A stretch of DNA of 16,841 nt from positions 1 to 16,841 of the forward strand of contig DATGHS010000138.1 of NCBI GenBank assembly GCA_035307785.1, in the 5' to 3' direction. Under the pieces are notes generated by a model, which had not been told where the DNA came from, ran no database searches, and worked only from the letters and a program-made list of their open reading frames with translations. This document shows, piece by piece, positions 1-6,808 of the stretch. The stretch comes from DATGHS01 sp035307785. Lineage in GTDB: Bacteria > Planctomycetota > Planctomycetia > Gemmatales > Gemmataceae. Position 1 is the stretch's first letter. The number at the start of each line of letters is the position of its first letter. A program made the position numbers and the translations under genes.

Positions 1-1168
1 GCAAATGAGGAAGCCGGATGGTGACTTCGGCACGCAGAACATGTACGAACATGCCATTGCCACCATGGCGCTGTGTGAATTCTATGGCATGACCAAGGAC
101 AACAAGCTTTCCAGGGACAAATTGATCCCCACGGCCTGCCAGCTTGCCGTAGATTTCATTATCAAGGCCCAGCATCCTGCGGGCGGCTGGCGTTATTTGC
201 CGGGCCAGGCCGGCGACACCTCCGTGACCGGCTGGCAGATTCAAGCGTTGCGATCGGCCCATTTGGCCGGGATTGCGGTTCCTCAGGAGACGATCTTAAA
301 AGCCACGGCCTTCCTCGATTCGGTTCAGACTGGCCAAACCGTTCTTGGCTCGGCGTATCGTTATACCGATAGGGAGACCAGTACGCCGGCCACCACGGCC
401 GCCGGGCTCCTGTGCCGGCAATATCTCGGCTGGGACCAGAAGGACCCGGCTCTTGTCGCAGGCATCGAAGAGTTGAACAAACGGCCTCCGCCTGCGTACG
501 AACCGGGTGAAAATAGCAGACTGGATATCTACTCGCTCTACTACGCAACCCAAGTCATCCACAACTTCGGCGGCCCGAACTGGCACAAGTTCTGGAACCC
601 AAAGATGCGCGACTTGCTGCTCAAAACACAAGTTGGCCTGGGCCACGCCCAAAACGGCGGCAGTTGGGACCCGAGCACCGACCCGAACGACAGCACCGCC
701 AGGGTCGGCGGCCGGCTCGTCACCACTTGCCTTGCCCTGCTCACACTGGAGGTGTATTACCGCTATTCGCCGCTTTACAAGAATGAAAGTGTGGCGGAGC
801 CCAAGGAAGAACCAAAAAACAAGCAGGAGGATAAAAAGCCACCCGATCCCCCGAAGCCGCCCAAGCCAGCTGTCCCGGACGAGAAGGAAGCTGCTCGTGC
901 CCTGGATCTAGCCTTGGCCCCGCTCGCGGCGGCGGTCGAGTTCAATTCCAAGGGTCAGTACGATAAGGCAACCAAGAAGTATGATAAGGCCATTGAAGAT
1001 TTGAAAAACGTCGTTGCAAAATACCCCGATAGCGAGGAGGCAAAAAAGGCGCGTGCGGAACTCAAGAATCTCACCGAACAATTTGAGAAGGTTTATAAAG
1101 AGCGCCCGAATACCGACGGCGGCAAACAAGCCGCGGAGTTGTTGAAGAAACTCGCCAAGGGGGATTGA
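1..1168 (+). CDS. Prenyltransferase/squalene-cyclase-like repeat protein with C-terminal helical domain (5' partial)
   Basis: The frame is open at the left edge, so the gene probably begins outside the window; an ATG at position 5 is only the first Met visible. The visible 387 residues hold alpha/alpha-toroid repeats of the prenyltransferase/squalene oxidase type. Repeat motifs include AQHPAGGWRY near residues 55-64 followed by GDTSVTGWQIQAL, and a later HAQNGGSW near 214-221 followed by a hydrophobic helix ending around 254. A charged, proline-rich linker (about 262-292, with KPPDPPKPPKP) leads to a lysine/glutamate-rich helical tail (295-387) that resembles a TPR or coiled-coil segment (QYDKATKKYDKAIEDLKNV). 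Planctomycetes carry many such exported proteins of unknown substrate. Cyclase activity cannot be claimed, because the DxDD-type catalytic motif is not visible in this part. It converges on the DUF1501 gene. Confidence 0.85.
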   Translation, partial: QMRKPDGDFGTQNMYEHAIATMALCEFYGMTKDNKLSRDKLIPTACQLAVDFIIKAQHPAGGWRYLPGQAGDTSVTGWQIQALRSAHLAGIAVPQETILKATAFLDSVQTGQTVLGSAYRYTDRETSTPATTAAGLLCRQYLGWDQKDPALVAGIEELNKRPPPAYEPGENSRLDIYSLYYATQVIHNFGGPNWHKFWNPKMRDLLLKTQVGLGHAQNGGSWDPSTDPNDSTARVGGRLVTTCLALLTLEVYYRYSPLYKNESVAEPKEEPKNKQEDKKPPDPPKPPKPAVPDEKEAARALDLALAPLAAAVEFNSKGQYDKATKKYDKAIEDLKNVVAKYPDSEEAKKARAELKNLTEQFEKVYKERPNTDGGKQAAELLKKLAKGD

Positions 1169-1198
1169 GCGGAGACGATTTTTTTGGTCGTTATTCTA

Positions 1199-1257
1199 TA
1201 GCGGAATTGGCAAGAATTCCGGACGCCGCCGCGTCGGAATTCTTGCCAATTCCGCTA
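1199..1257. repeat. 23-bp perfect palindrome between convergent genes
   Basis: The left arm (1199-1221, starting TAGCGGAATTGG) and the right arm (1235-1257, ending CCAATTCCGCTA) are perfectly complementary over 23 bp around a 13-base GC-rich loop. It fills the gap between two convergent genes. Neither side of the stem is followed by a U-tract, although seven T's lie upstream at about 1181-1187. It could serve as a bidirectional barrier, but a dispersed palindromic repeat is equally likely. Confidence 0.75.
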
Positions 1258-1275
1258 CTAACAGTCCAAGCCTTC

Positions 1276-2568
1276 TCACGCAAACAATTCCTTCACCACG
1301 TCGCCGCCATCGACGATCTTGATGGGCCGTTCCAGCGGGCCGATGTTTTCCTTGCGCGGATTGATTTTCAAGGCGTGGCAGAAGGAACAAAACAGGTCGG
1401 ACACGGTCACTGGCCGGGATTTGATGTCGCTACCGTCGGCGGAAGAAGCACCGATGACCTGGCCGCCTTTGATGCCGCCGCCGGCCAGCGCCACGCTGAA
1501 GACGCGCGGATAATGATCGCGGCCGGTTTGGCCGTTGACGCGCGGCGTGCGGCCGAATTCGCCCATCCAGATGACCAGGGTCTTTTCCAGCAGGCCACGC
1601 TGCTTCAGGTCGGACACCAGGGCGGCAAAGCCTCTATCGGTCGGCGTGGACAGCGTCTTCGTGCGCTCGAAGTTGTCCTGATGGGTGTCCCAACCGGTTG
1701 ATTCCGCTTCAATAAACGTCACGCCATGTTCCACCAGGCGTCGGGCGAGCAAACAACCCTGGCCGAAGCTACTGCGGCCATATTGATCGCGCACGGCGTC
1801 TTTCTCCTGGCTCAGGTCAAACGCCTTCAGGCTTGGGCTCGTGACAAGATTGGCCGCGTTCTGGTAGACGTTGTGATGGTCTTCCACGGCCTTCTTCGCG
1901 CCGGCCGCGGCAAAATCTTCCTCCAAGTCTTTCATCAGACCGAGTCGGCGTTCGTAACGGTCTTTGGAAACCGTTAGCTCGGCATTGTTCGGCATCTTGT
2001 TCGGATCGCCGATGACGAACGGTGCGTACTTCATGCCAAGAAACCCTGAGCCGGCAGTGTTGTTGAACCGGTTGCCAATGTTGACGAAGTAGGGAAGCTC
2101 GAAGTCCTGCAGGCCGAGTTCTTTGCCGACCACGGCGCCGAACGACGGATACTTCACGGCCCCGGAAGGCAGATAGCCGGTGTGCAGTTGATACACGGCC
2201 CGGGGGTGAGCGCCTTCCTTGTTGGTGACGGATCGAATGAGGGCGATGTCTTTCATTTCCTTCGCAGTATTTTCCCAACCTTCGGCAAGCTGCACGCCGC
2301 TGAGGGCCGTGCTGATGGCCTTGGTCGGCCCGCCGTTGGTGGTTCCGGGTTTCGGATCGAAGGTCTCAAACTGGCTCGGGCCGCCGTTCATGAAGAGAAG
2401 AATGCACGACATGCCCTTTTTGCGCAGCTCGGCGGCGTGGAGCGTGATCGCTTCTTTCCAGCCCAGAGTGCTGATAGCGGCCCCGGCAGCGACGGAGCGA
2501 AGGAAGGTGCGGCGCGAGACGACGCCGAAGGCGCTGGTTTGAACTTGCATCAGGGAATGAACGTTCAT
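1276..2568 (-). CDS. DUF1501 domain protein, Tat-exported
   Basis: This 430-residue protein belongs to the DUF1501 family, which has an alkaline phosphatase/sulfatase-like fold and is greatly expanded in planctomycetes. The N-terminus holds a twin-arginine signal, SRRTFLRSVAAGAA at residues 18-31, followed by a hydrophobic stretch, so export by the Tat route is expected. Family blocks seen in order are CILLFMNGGPSQFETFDPK, LPYFVNIGNRFNNTAGSGFLG, WMGEFGRTPRVNGQTGRDHYP and the closing ENIGPLERPIKIVDGG. Length is close to the family norm. The ATG at 2568 has an AAGGA Shine-Dalgarno sequence 6 nt upstream. It lies 76 nt behind the DUF1549/DUF1553 gene, the usual partner in planctomycetes. The enzymatic activity of this family is not established. 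Confidence 0.93.
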   Translation of the reverse strand: MNVHSLMQVQTSAFGVVSRRTFLRSVAAGAAISTLGWKEAITLHAAELRKKGMSCILLFMNGGPSQFETFDPKPGTTNGGPTKAISTALSGVQLAEGWENTAKEMKDIALIRSVTNKEGAHPRAVYQLHTGYLPSGAVKYPSFGAVVGKELGLQDFELPYFVNIGNRFNNTAGSGFLGMKYAPFVIGDPNKMPNNAELTVSKDRYERRLGLMKDLEEDFAAAGAKKAVEDHHNVYQNAANLVTSPSLKAFDLSQEKDAVRDQYGRSSFGQGCLLARRLVEHGVTFIEAESTGWDTHQDNFERTKTLSTPTDRGFAALVSDLKQRGLLEKTLVIWMGEFGRTPRVNGQTGRDHYPRVFSVALAGGGIKGGQVIGASSADGSDIKSRPVTVSDLFCSFCHALKINPRKENIGPLERPIKIVDGGDVVKELFA

Positions 2569-2586
2569 GGTAGGTCCTTTTAGTTT

Positions 2587-2637
2587 GTAGTGATCGCCTT
2601 TAGGCGGTCATTCTGACCCGCTAAAGCGGGTCACTAC
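2587..2637. repeat. Double-palindrome element between DUF1549/DUF1553 and DUF1501 genes
   Basis: Two small hairpins stand side by side: 2591-2598/2603-2610 (8 bp with one T.G pair, loop TTTA) and 2614-2621/2626-2633 (8 bp, perfect, loop TAAA). The outer GTAGTGA (2587-2593) and TCACTAC (2631-2637) are also complementary, so the whole element can instead fold as one large imperfect stem. It occupies most of the 76-nt gap inside the presumed operon. It could modulate read-through into the DUF1501 gene or be a dispersed repeat. Confidence 0.8.
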
Positions 2638-2644
2638 GAACAAA

Positions 2645-4324
2645 TCACCGCTTAGTTTGAAACTCCGTGGAATTTAACAGCGCCCACAAGAGGTCTTCGT
2701 ACGCATCTGAACGTTTGCCGGCCTTGTGAATGTATGCCAGGGCTTTTTCCTGCTCCCGATCCGTTGGCTTGCGCGCGAGCGTGCGCAGGTAGACCATTCG
2801 CAGTGCGTCTTCGTCTTTCGGATAAGCCGAGAGAATACGCGCCAGCAGGTTTGTGCCCTGGGCCTGGATCCTGCGCTGAATTTGCGGGTTGTTCATGAGC
2901 ATGAGCGCTTGCGGAATGCTACCTTCGATTTCATCCGGCGGCAGCGATGGGTCGAACTCGAACTCCCCCTTGAACTGGTTTTCCAGGCTGAAACGGCCAG
3001 CGAATGGACCACGGCCGGCAGGGACAGGCGGCCCCATGGCGCCCAGGACCGTGACCAGCGACTGCCACAATGTCTCGGCATGCAGCCGGCTCGGATAAGG
3101 GCTGGCGAATTGCAGATGCTGATCCGACGATTCGCCCGGACGAAGTTGCCGCTGGTACGTTTCGCTGTTGCAAATGCTGCGCAAGAGACCCTTAATGTCG
3201 AACTTGTTGCCGGCAAATGAGGCTGAGACCCGGGCCAGGACATCGGGCATGATCACGTCTTTGCCCGGGCCCATATCATCAATGGGATTTCGGAAAGCCT
3301 GCCCCATCATTTCGCCCCAAATGCGATTCACGAACGCGGCGGCGAACCAGTAGTTGTCTTTGCCCGCAATCATTTCCGCCAGAGCTTTGCGGCGTTCGGT
3401 GTCGTTACTGCGCATCGGCGTGCTGTGCCCGTCAAGAAACTTGGGCGACATGACAGTGCCCTTCGTCGGATCGTCTTTATCGGGCATCTTGTGCTCGCTG
3501 AAGTTGCGCGAGGTCAGCGCTTGCGCAACTGCCATGGGTTTGTCGTTGACCCGTTCGATCACCGGCCGCTCGGTGAGCTTGCCGAAATAGCTGGCCAACT
3601 GATGGAATTGCTCGCGCCGCCAGCCGTCGAACGGATGATCGTGGCACTGGGCACATTGAATCTGGATGCCGAGGAAGATGCGCGAAGATTGGGCCGTCCA
3701 GTCGTAAATCGCGTCATTTCCCTGGTAGGCGAGCAGGAACCAGGCAGAGCCGTTCTTCACGTCCGGTTCGGTCATTTGTCCCGGCCGAAATGGCAACTGG
3801 CCGTTCGACGTAATCATTTCCTTCGCCATTTCATCCCAGGGCCGGTTCTTGCGGAACTGCTCTTCGAGCCAGGCATCGAAATGCAAAGAGAGGAATCGCT
3901 CGCGCTGGTCGGTCACCTTGGCGATGAACACGTCGTGCCAGTAGCGCGTCCAGTGCTTTACGTAATCGTCGCTTTCGAGCAGTTTGTCGATCAGCTTGGC
4001 GCGTTTGTTGGAATCCTTGTCGGCCTGGAATTCGGTCACGTCGGCCGGCAGCGGCAATCGGCCCGTAAGGTCAAGCATCACGCGGCGGATGAATTGCTCG
4101 TCGGTTGTGAGCGGCGCAGGCTTAACCTTGGCCTTTTCCTGATCGGCGGCGACCATGCGGTCGATCTCGCCAGGTTGCAAGGCCGACTTGGAGACACCCT
4201 TCCACGCATCGTTGGTAAGCGCGGGCGGCGGGTCATCGTTCTTGTTGTATTTTGGCGGCGCTGCCAGAACGGAGCTGCCGAGTATTCCGAAACCGAGAAC
4301 CGCGGTCGCAATGTGCCAACGCAT
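2645..4324 (-). CDS. DUF1549 and DUF1553 domain secreted protein
   Basis: This 559-residue protein has the planctomycete PSCyt2 (DUF1549) plus PSD1 (DUF1553) architecture. A Sec signal peptide with a core around residues 5-20 probably ends at VLAA. DUF1549 spans about 50-250 and includes FIRRVMLDLTGRLPLPADV, WTRYWHDVF and the hallmark QCAQCHDHPFDGW (222-234). DUF1553 follows (about 300-555) with ALAEMIAGKDNYWFAAAFVNRIW and the closing YEDLLWALLNSTEFQTKR. The N-terminal PSCyt1 cytochrome domain of longer relatives is absent. The CxxCH in the hallmark could bind haem, but this is unproven. The ATG at 4324 has AGGAG upstream (about 8 nt). Transcription continues toward DUF1501. Function is unknown; co-occurrence of the two families is well established in planctomycetes. 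Confidence 0.93.
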   Translation of the reverse strand: MRWHIATAVLGFGILGSSVLAAPPKYNKNDDPPPALTNDAWKGVSKSALQPGEIDRMVAADQEKAKVKPAPLTTDEQFIRRVMLDLTGRLPLPADVTEFQADKDSNKRAKLIDKLLESDDYVKHWTRYWHDVFIAKVTDQRERFLSLHFDAWLEEQFRKNRPWDEMAKEMITSNGQLPFRPGQMTEPDVKNGSAWFLLAYQGNDAIYDWTAQSSRIFLGIQIQCAQCHDHPFDGWRREQFHQLASYFGKLTERPVIERVNDKPMAVAQALTSRNFSEHKMPDKDDPTKGTVMSPKFLDGHSTPMRSNDTERRKALAEMIAGKDNYWFAAAFVNRIWGEMMGQAFRNPIDDMGPGKDVIMPDVLARVSASFAGNKFDIKGLLRSICNSETYQRQLRPGESSDQHLQFASPYPSRLHAETLWQSLVTVLGAMGPPVPAGRGPFAGRFSLENQFKGEFEFDPSLPPDEIEGSIPQALMLMNNPQIQRRIQAQGTNLLARILSAYPKDEDALRMVYLRTLARKPTDREQEKALAYIHKAGKRSDAYEDLLWALLNSTEFQTKR

Positions 4325-4431
4325 CGGATGCTCTCCTGTTGCAGGGGCATTTCGAGCAAATTCAGGAGATTGAACCCAATGTTGGGGAAATGGTTTCGGT
4401 CTGGGAAATGAATTTTAATGCAAAAAACTCG

Positions 4432-4510
4432 TCTGAGCCGCGCACGGAGCGCAGCGGAGTAAGCGGCCTAACAAACCGCTTACTCCGCTGCGCTTCGTGC
4501 GCGGCTCTGA
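4432..4510 (-). terminator. 35-bp hairpin with U-tract downstream of the lipoprotein gene
   Basis: The arms 4432-4466 and 4476-4510 are complementary over 35 bp with two non-Watson-Crick positions, around a 9-base loop. Read on the minus strand, the stem is followed after about four bases by six U's (A's at 4422-4427). This gives a strong intrinsic-terminator shape for the lipoprotein gene, whose stop lies 20 bases upstream of the stem. The arm carries GCGCAGCGGAGTAAGCGG, and its length exceeds what a terminator needs. It may be a dispersed palindrome that doubles as a terminator. Confidence 0.7.
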
Positions 4511-4530
4511 CAGCTCAACTTGCTTATTAA

Positions 4531-4785
4531 TTACTTCGGCTGAGCGCCCGGGGCTTCGATGGCTTTGCCGCCGCCGTCGATCAGGTTATTCTGGCCCTGC
4601 ATGGTGGCCAATTCCTTCTCGAGCGGGAAGTCCGGATCCGGCCGGAAGTATTGCGGCTTGTGCTGGAGATAATAGCCCGAAGGCAGGGTCATGCCGGCCA
4701 CAGTGGTTTGGCAACCGGTCAGGCCGGCGAGAATGAGTCCAAAGGCGCCGATGGCCAGACATTTGCACGCGCGCGTCGTTTTCAT
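4531..4785 (-). CDS. Small lipoprotein, unknown function
   Basis: This is an 84-residue protein if the start is the ATG at 4785, which has AGGAGG at 4799-4804 followed by a G-run. A longer frame reaching 4878 has no such support, and its extra residues look non-coding. The N-terminus is a typical lipoprotein signal: MKTTRACK, a hydrophobic core, then LAGLTGC with lipobox Leu22-Thr23-Gly24-Cys25. The mature part is about 60 residues and polar, with PSGYYLQHKPQYFRPDPDFP in the middle. I recognise no named family; short Tyr/Pro-rich lipoproteins of this kind are common in planctomycetes. It is transcribed away from the metallopeptidase gene and ends just before a hairpin terminator. Confidence 0.8.
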   Translation of the reverse strand: MKTTRACKCLAIGAFGLILAGLTGCQTTVAGMTLPSGYYLQHKPQYFRPDPDFPLEKELATMQGQNNLIDGGGKAIEAPGAQPK

Positions 4786-5021
4786 GATTCTGCATCCCCC
4801 TCCTAATGCCGAATGCGGTCGCGCGGCCGTCCGGAGTTCGCCCCGTGGCGCGCTGGCATCGCCTTGTGTGGCGGCCATGTTCCATCCTGTTCATCGGTCA
4901 TTGGCCGTACCAAGTTTACTGGATTTGCCGAAGGAAGCGGAAATTGCGCGCCGGCCACGCTTCGATCTTCACGCCGCAAATTGATACGATGGTTCTTGGG
5001 AACACAGAGCGAGGAAGCAAG

Positions 5022-5783
5022 ATGATCCGAACGCACGAGGATTGGGAAAGCACGGTAAGCCGGCCGCCGTATTTGCTCGCCTGGGAAAGCAGCAACCATT
5101 TGCCAGAGCGGCGGCTGAAGCCGCGCGGCCGGCGGCCGCAGCTTCCCTTTTATCTTTCCGCTCCACCGCATTTTGCCACCGGCCCCGCCGATGCCGCGTT
5201 CGATTTCAGCAGTCACATGCTGCGGCTCTGCTCCGACATTGCTGCATGGTGCGAGGAGTTGCAGAAGGTCGATGTTTCCAAGGTTCTTTTTACCGTCACA
5301 TCTTCGCGCACCCGCCGGGCCCACGGGCTGCAAGCTCGTGTGACCCCGATGCGCTTCCGCCACGGCCAGCTTTCCCGCCGCCATCGTGGCGAAGAATACC
5401 AGGTGCAGCGGTTTCACGTCGAAGGCCGCGAGATCCTCTACCTCATGACCTTTTGCCTGCCCCGGTTCCTGGATCAGAGTTTCGACGAAAAGTTCATCAC
5501 CATTTTCCACGAATTGTTCCACATCGGACCAAACTTTGATGGCGATCTGCGCCGCCATGAAGGCCGTTATGAAATTCACACGCACAGCCAAAAAGAATAC
5601 GACGCACAAATGGGTCACCTGGCCAGGGAATACCTGGCCTGCCGGCCGGACACTGATTTGCACGCATTCTTGCGACTGAATTTCATGCAACTGTGCGAAA
5701 AGCACGGCAGCGTGACGGGCATCGCGGTGCCACGGCCGAAGATATTGCCGCTGCCGCGACGGCCTTCGCCGACGGAATATTAG
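5022..5783 (+). CDS. Putative HExxH zinc metallopeptidase
   Basis: This is a 253-residue protein from the ATG at 5022, chosen because GAGGAAG ends about 4 nt upstream. The frame is open back to 4806, but that part is the promoter side of the divergent lipoprotein gene and looks non-coding. A zinc-protease motif, FHELFHIG, has HELFH at residues 163-167. A further His in DLRRHEG (about 179), or those in IHTH (about 186 and 188), could be the third ligand. The segment before the motif (YLMTFCLPRFLDQSFDEKFITIF) resembles the strand-helix layout of minimal gluzincin-like or phage-type metallopeptidases with HELxHI and a following His. No signal peptide is seen, so it is probably cytoplasmic. Substrate is unknown. 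The minus-strand frame over the same region is a shadow. Confidence 0.75.
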   Translation: MIRTHEDWESTVSRPPYLLAWESSNHLPERRLKPRGRRPQLPFYLSAPPHFATGPADAAFDFSSHMLRLCSDIAAWCEELQKVDVSKVLFTVTSSRTRRAHGLQARVTPMRFRHGQLSRRHRGEEYQVQRFHVEGREILYLMTFCLPRFLDQSFDEKFITIFHELFHIGPNFDGDLRRHEGRYEIHTHSQKEYDAQMGHLAREYLACRPDTDLHAFLRLNFMQLCEKHGSVTGIAVPRPKILPLPRRPSPTEY

Positions 5784-5883
5784 GGGAAATGCGAAATGCA
5801 GAATTCAAATGTAGGAGAATCGACACGCTATCATTCCGGGCGGTGAACGTGAAATCGCCGAGTAGAAATCTTGCGGTTGGCAT

Positions 5884-6153
5884 TTGGATCGCGTGGCATC
5901 TTATGCCGGGTTTGTTGCGCTTATCGTCTTTGACAATGTTGTTGCGCTGCTGCTGATTGTTGGTGCAACGGCAATTCCGGGGGTGTTTCTATCTTTGTAC
6001 CTGTTCAAGGATTATGATTTTCGAATGTTCAGCGACCGAGATTATTGGCCATTCGATAAGTGGCTCGGAAATCCAGAGCAAAAGCAATCCAACAGCGAAA
6101 AAACTGCATCACCAATGGAAGTTGATGAACCTGACAGACCGACTGATTCCTGA
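5884..6153 (+). CDS. Possible small membrane protein, unknown
   Basis: This 89-residue frame begins at a TTG with no good Shine-Dalgarno sequence. A stop at 5863-5865 limits upstream extension, and a GTG at 5893 is the other candidate start. Residues about 9-41 form one or two hydrophobic helices (FVALIVFDNVVALLLIVGA and the following FLSLYLF). An aromatic and acidic segment (DYDFRMFSDRDYWPFDKWLG) and a polar tail ending DEPDRPTDS follow. The composition looks protein-like, but the surrounding DNA is AT-richer than its neighbours and third positions lack the usual GC bias. It may be a recent or decaying gene. No family is recognised. Confidence 0.4.
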   Translation: MDRVASYAGFVALIVFDNVVALLLIVGATAIPGVFLSLYLFKDYDFRMFSDRDYWPFDKWLGNPEQKQSNSEKTASPMEVDEPDRPTDS

Positions 6154-6203
6154 TATTTTCAACGCAACGTCACCTAATTGCTACAGCTCGCTTGAATCCC
6201 AGC

Positions 6204-6252
6204 ATTCCGTAACTGCCCATTCCGCATTCCGAATTCCCCATTCCGAATTCCG
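6204..6252. repeat. ATTCCG short-repeat cluster
   Basis: ATTCCG occurs five times, at 6204, 6219, 6226, 6240 and 6247. The pairs 6219/6226 and 6240/6247 are spaced 7 nt and repeat with a 21-nt period. A diverged, inverted look-alike (GGGAAATGCGAAATGCAGAA, from 5784) lies at the other side of the small membrane ORF. This is a simple-sequence or decayed palindromic repeat of unknown role. Confidence 0.5.
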
Positions 6253-6264
6253 CTCACTCATCTC

Positions 6265-6292
6265 TTGACAGAATTTCATCCTCGGTTATAGT
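6265..6292 (+). promoter_or_regulatory. Near-consensus sigma-70 promoter for the MazG-like gene
   Basis: TTGACA at 6265-6270 is followed after 16 nt by TATAGT at 6287-6292 (5 of 6 matches to TATAAT). Transcription would start near 6299, giving a leader of about 90 nt to the preferred ATG at 6388, or about 14 nt to the ATG at 6313. Confidence 0.65.
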
Positions 6293-6387
6293 CCCGCTCC
6301 TCTTGCTGGCCGATGGGGCATGCGCTGGATCGTCGGGGGATGGTCCTGGGCATGAACGGCCGCGGAGAATCTCGGATCGAAATCTTC

Positions 6388-6726
6388 ATGCTGGATGACA
6401 CCACGACGGTGGGCTCGCTCAAGGAAGTGGTGCGCCGTTTTGCGGCGGAACGCGACTGGGAGCGGTTCCACAGCCCGAAGAACCTGGTGATGGCGCTGGC
6501 CGTCGAAACCGCGGAGCTCATGGAGAACTTCCTCTGGATAACCGAGGAGGAATCCCGAAGCCTGGTCGCGGATCCGGAGAAGCGCCTGGCCGTGGCCGAT
6601 GAACTATCCGACGTGGCCTGCTTGCTCTTCAACCTGAGCTTGCACACGGGCATTGATCTGAGTGAAGCAATCAAAGACAAAATGGTCCGCAATGCGTTGC
6701 GGTATCCAGTGCCGAAATCAAGTTGA
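6388..6726 (+). CDS. MazG-like nucleotide pyrophosphohydrolase
   Basis: This is a 112-residue all-alpha NTP pyrophosphohydrolase of the MazG-like/dCTPase (RS21-C6) type. It is expected to cleave (d)NTPs to (d)NMP and pyrophosphate in the cytoplasm, sanitising the nucleotide pool. The motif RDWERFHSPKNLVMALAVET and the metal-binding pattern ExxE (in VETAELME) with a later ExxD (in DELSDVACLLF) fit the family. The helix LSLHTGIDLSEAIKDKMVRNALRYP closes the fold. The start at 6388 (MLDDTTTVGSLKE) matches the usual N-terminus and length. ATGs at 6313 and 6352 are in frame and would add 25 or 12 residues; none has a strong Shine-Dalgarno sequence. A near-consensus promoter lies at 6265-6292. A DUF11 protein gene follows. 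Confidence 0.88.
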   Translation: MLDDTTTVGSLKEVVRRFAAERDWERFHSPKNLVMALAVETAELMENFLWITEEESRSLVADPEKRLAVADELSDVACLLFNLSLHTGIDLSEAIKDKMVRNALRYPVPKSS

Positions 6727-6808
6727 ACCAGGGCCCGCCGTGGCGGCCGAGGGGGAAGGTCACACGGCGGGCCAGCGCGTCTTGCGCATGATGCAGAGGG
6801 AACCAACC

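Noticed and set aside
3629..3661. CxxCH haem-binding site as proof of a cytochrome
   Set aside because: CAQCHDHPFD is a constant hallmark of DUF1549, so it does not by itself show haem attachment. The PSCyt1 cytochrome domain is absent.
3425..4411. Long plus-strand open frame opposite the DUF1549/DUF1553 gene
   Set aside because: Shadow of a well-supported gene; its protein is low in recognisable motifs and has no ribosome site.
4803..5705. 300-codon minus-strand frame opposite the metallopeptidase gene
   Set aside because: The plus strand encodes HELFH and has a good ribosome site. The minus frame also overlaps the lipoprotein promoter and has no family features.
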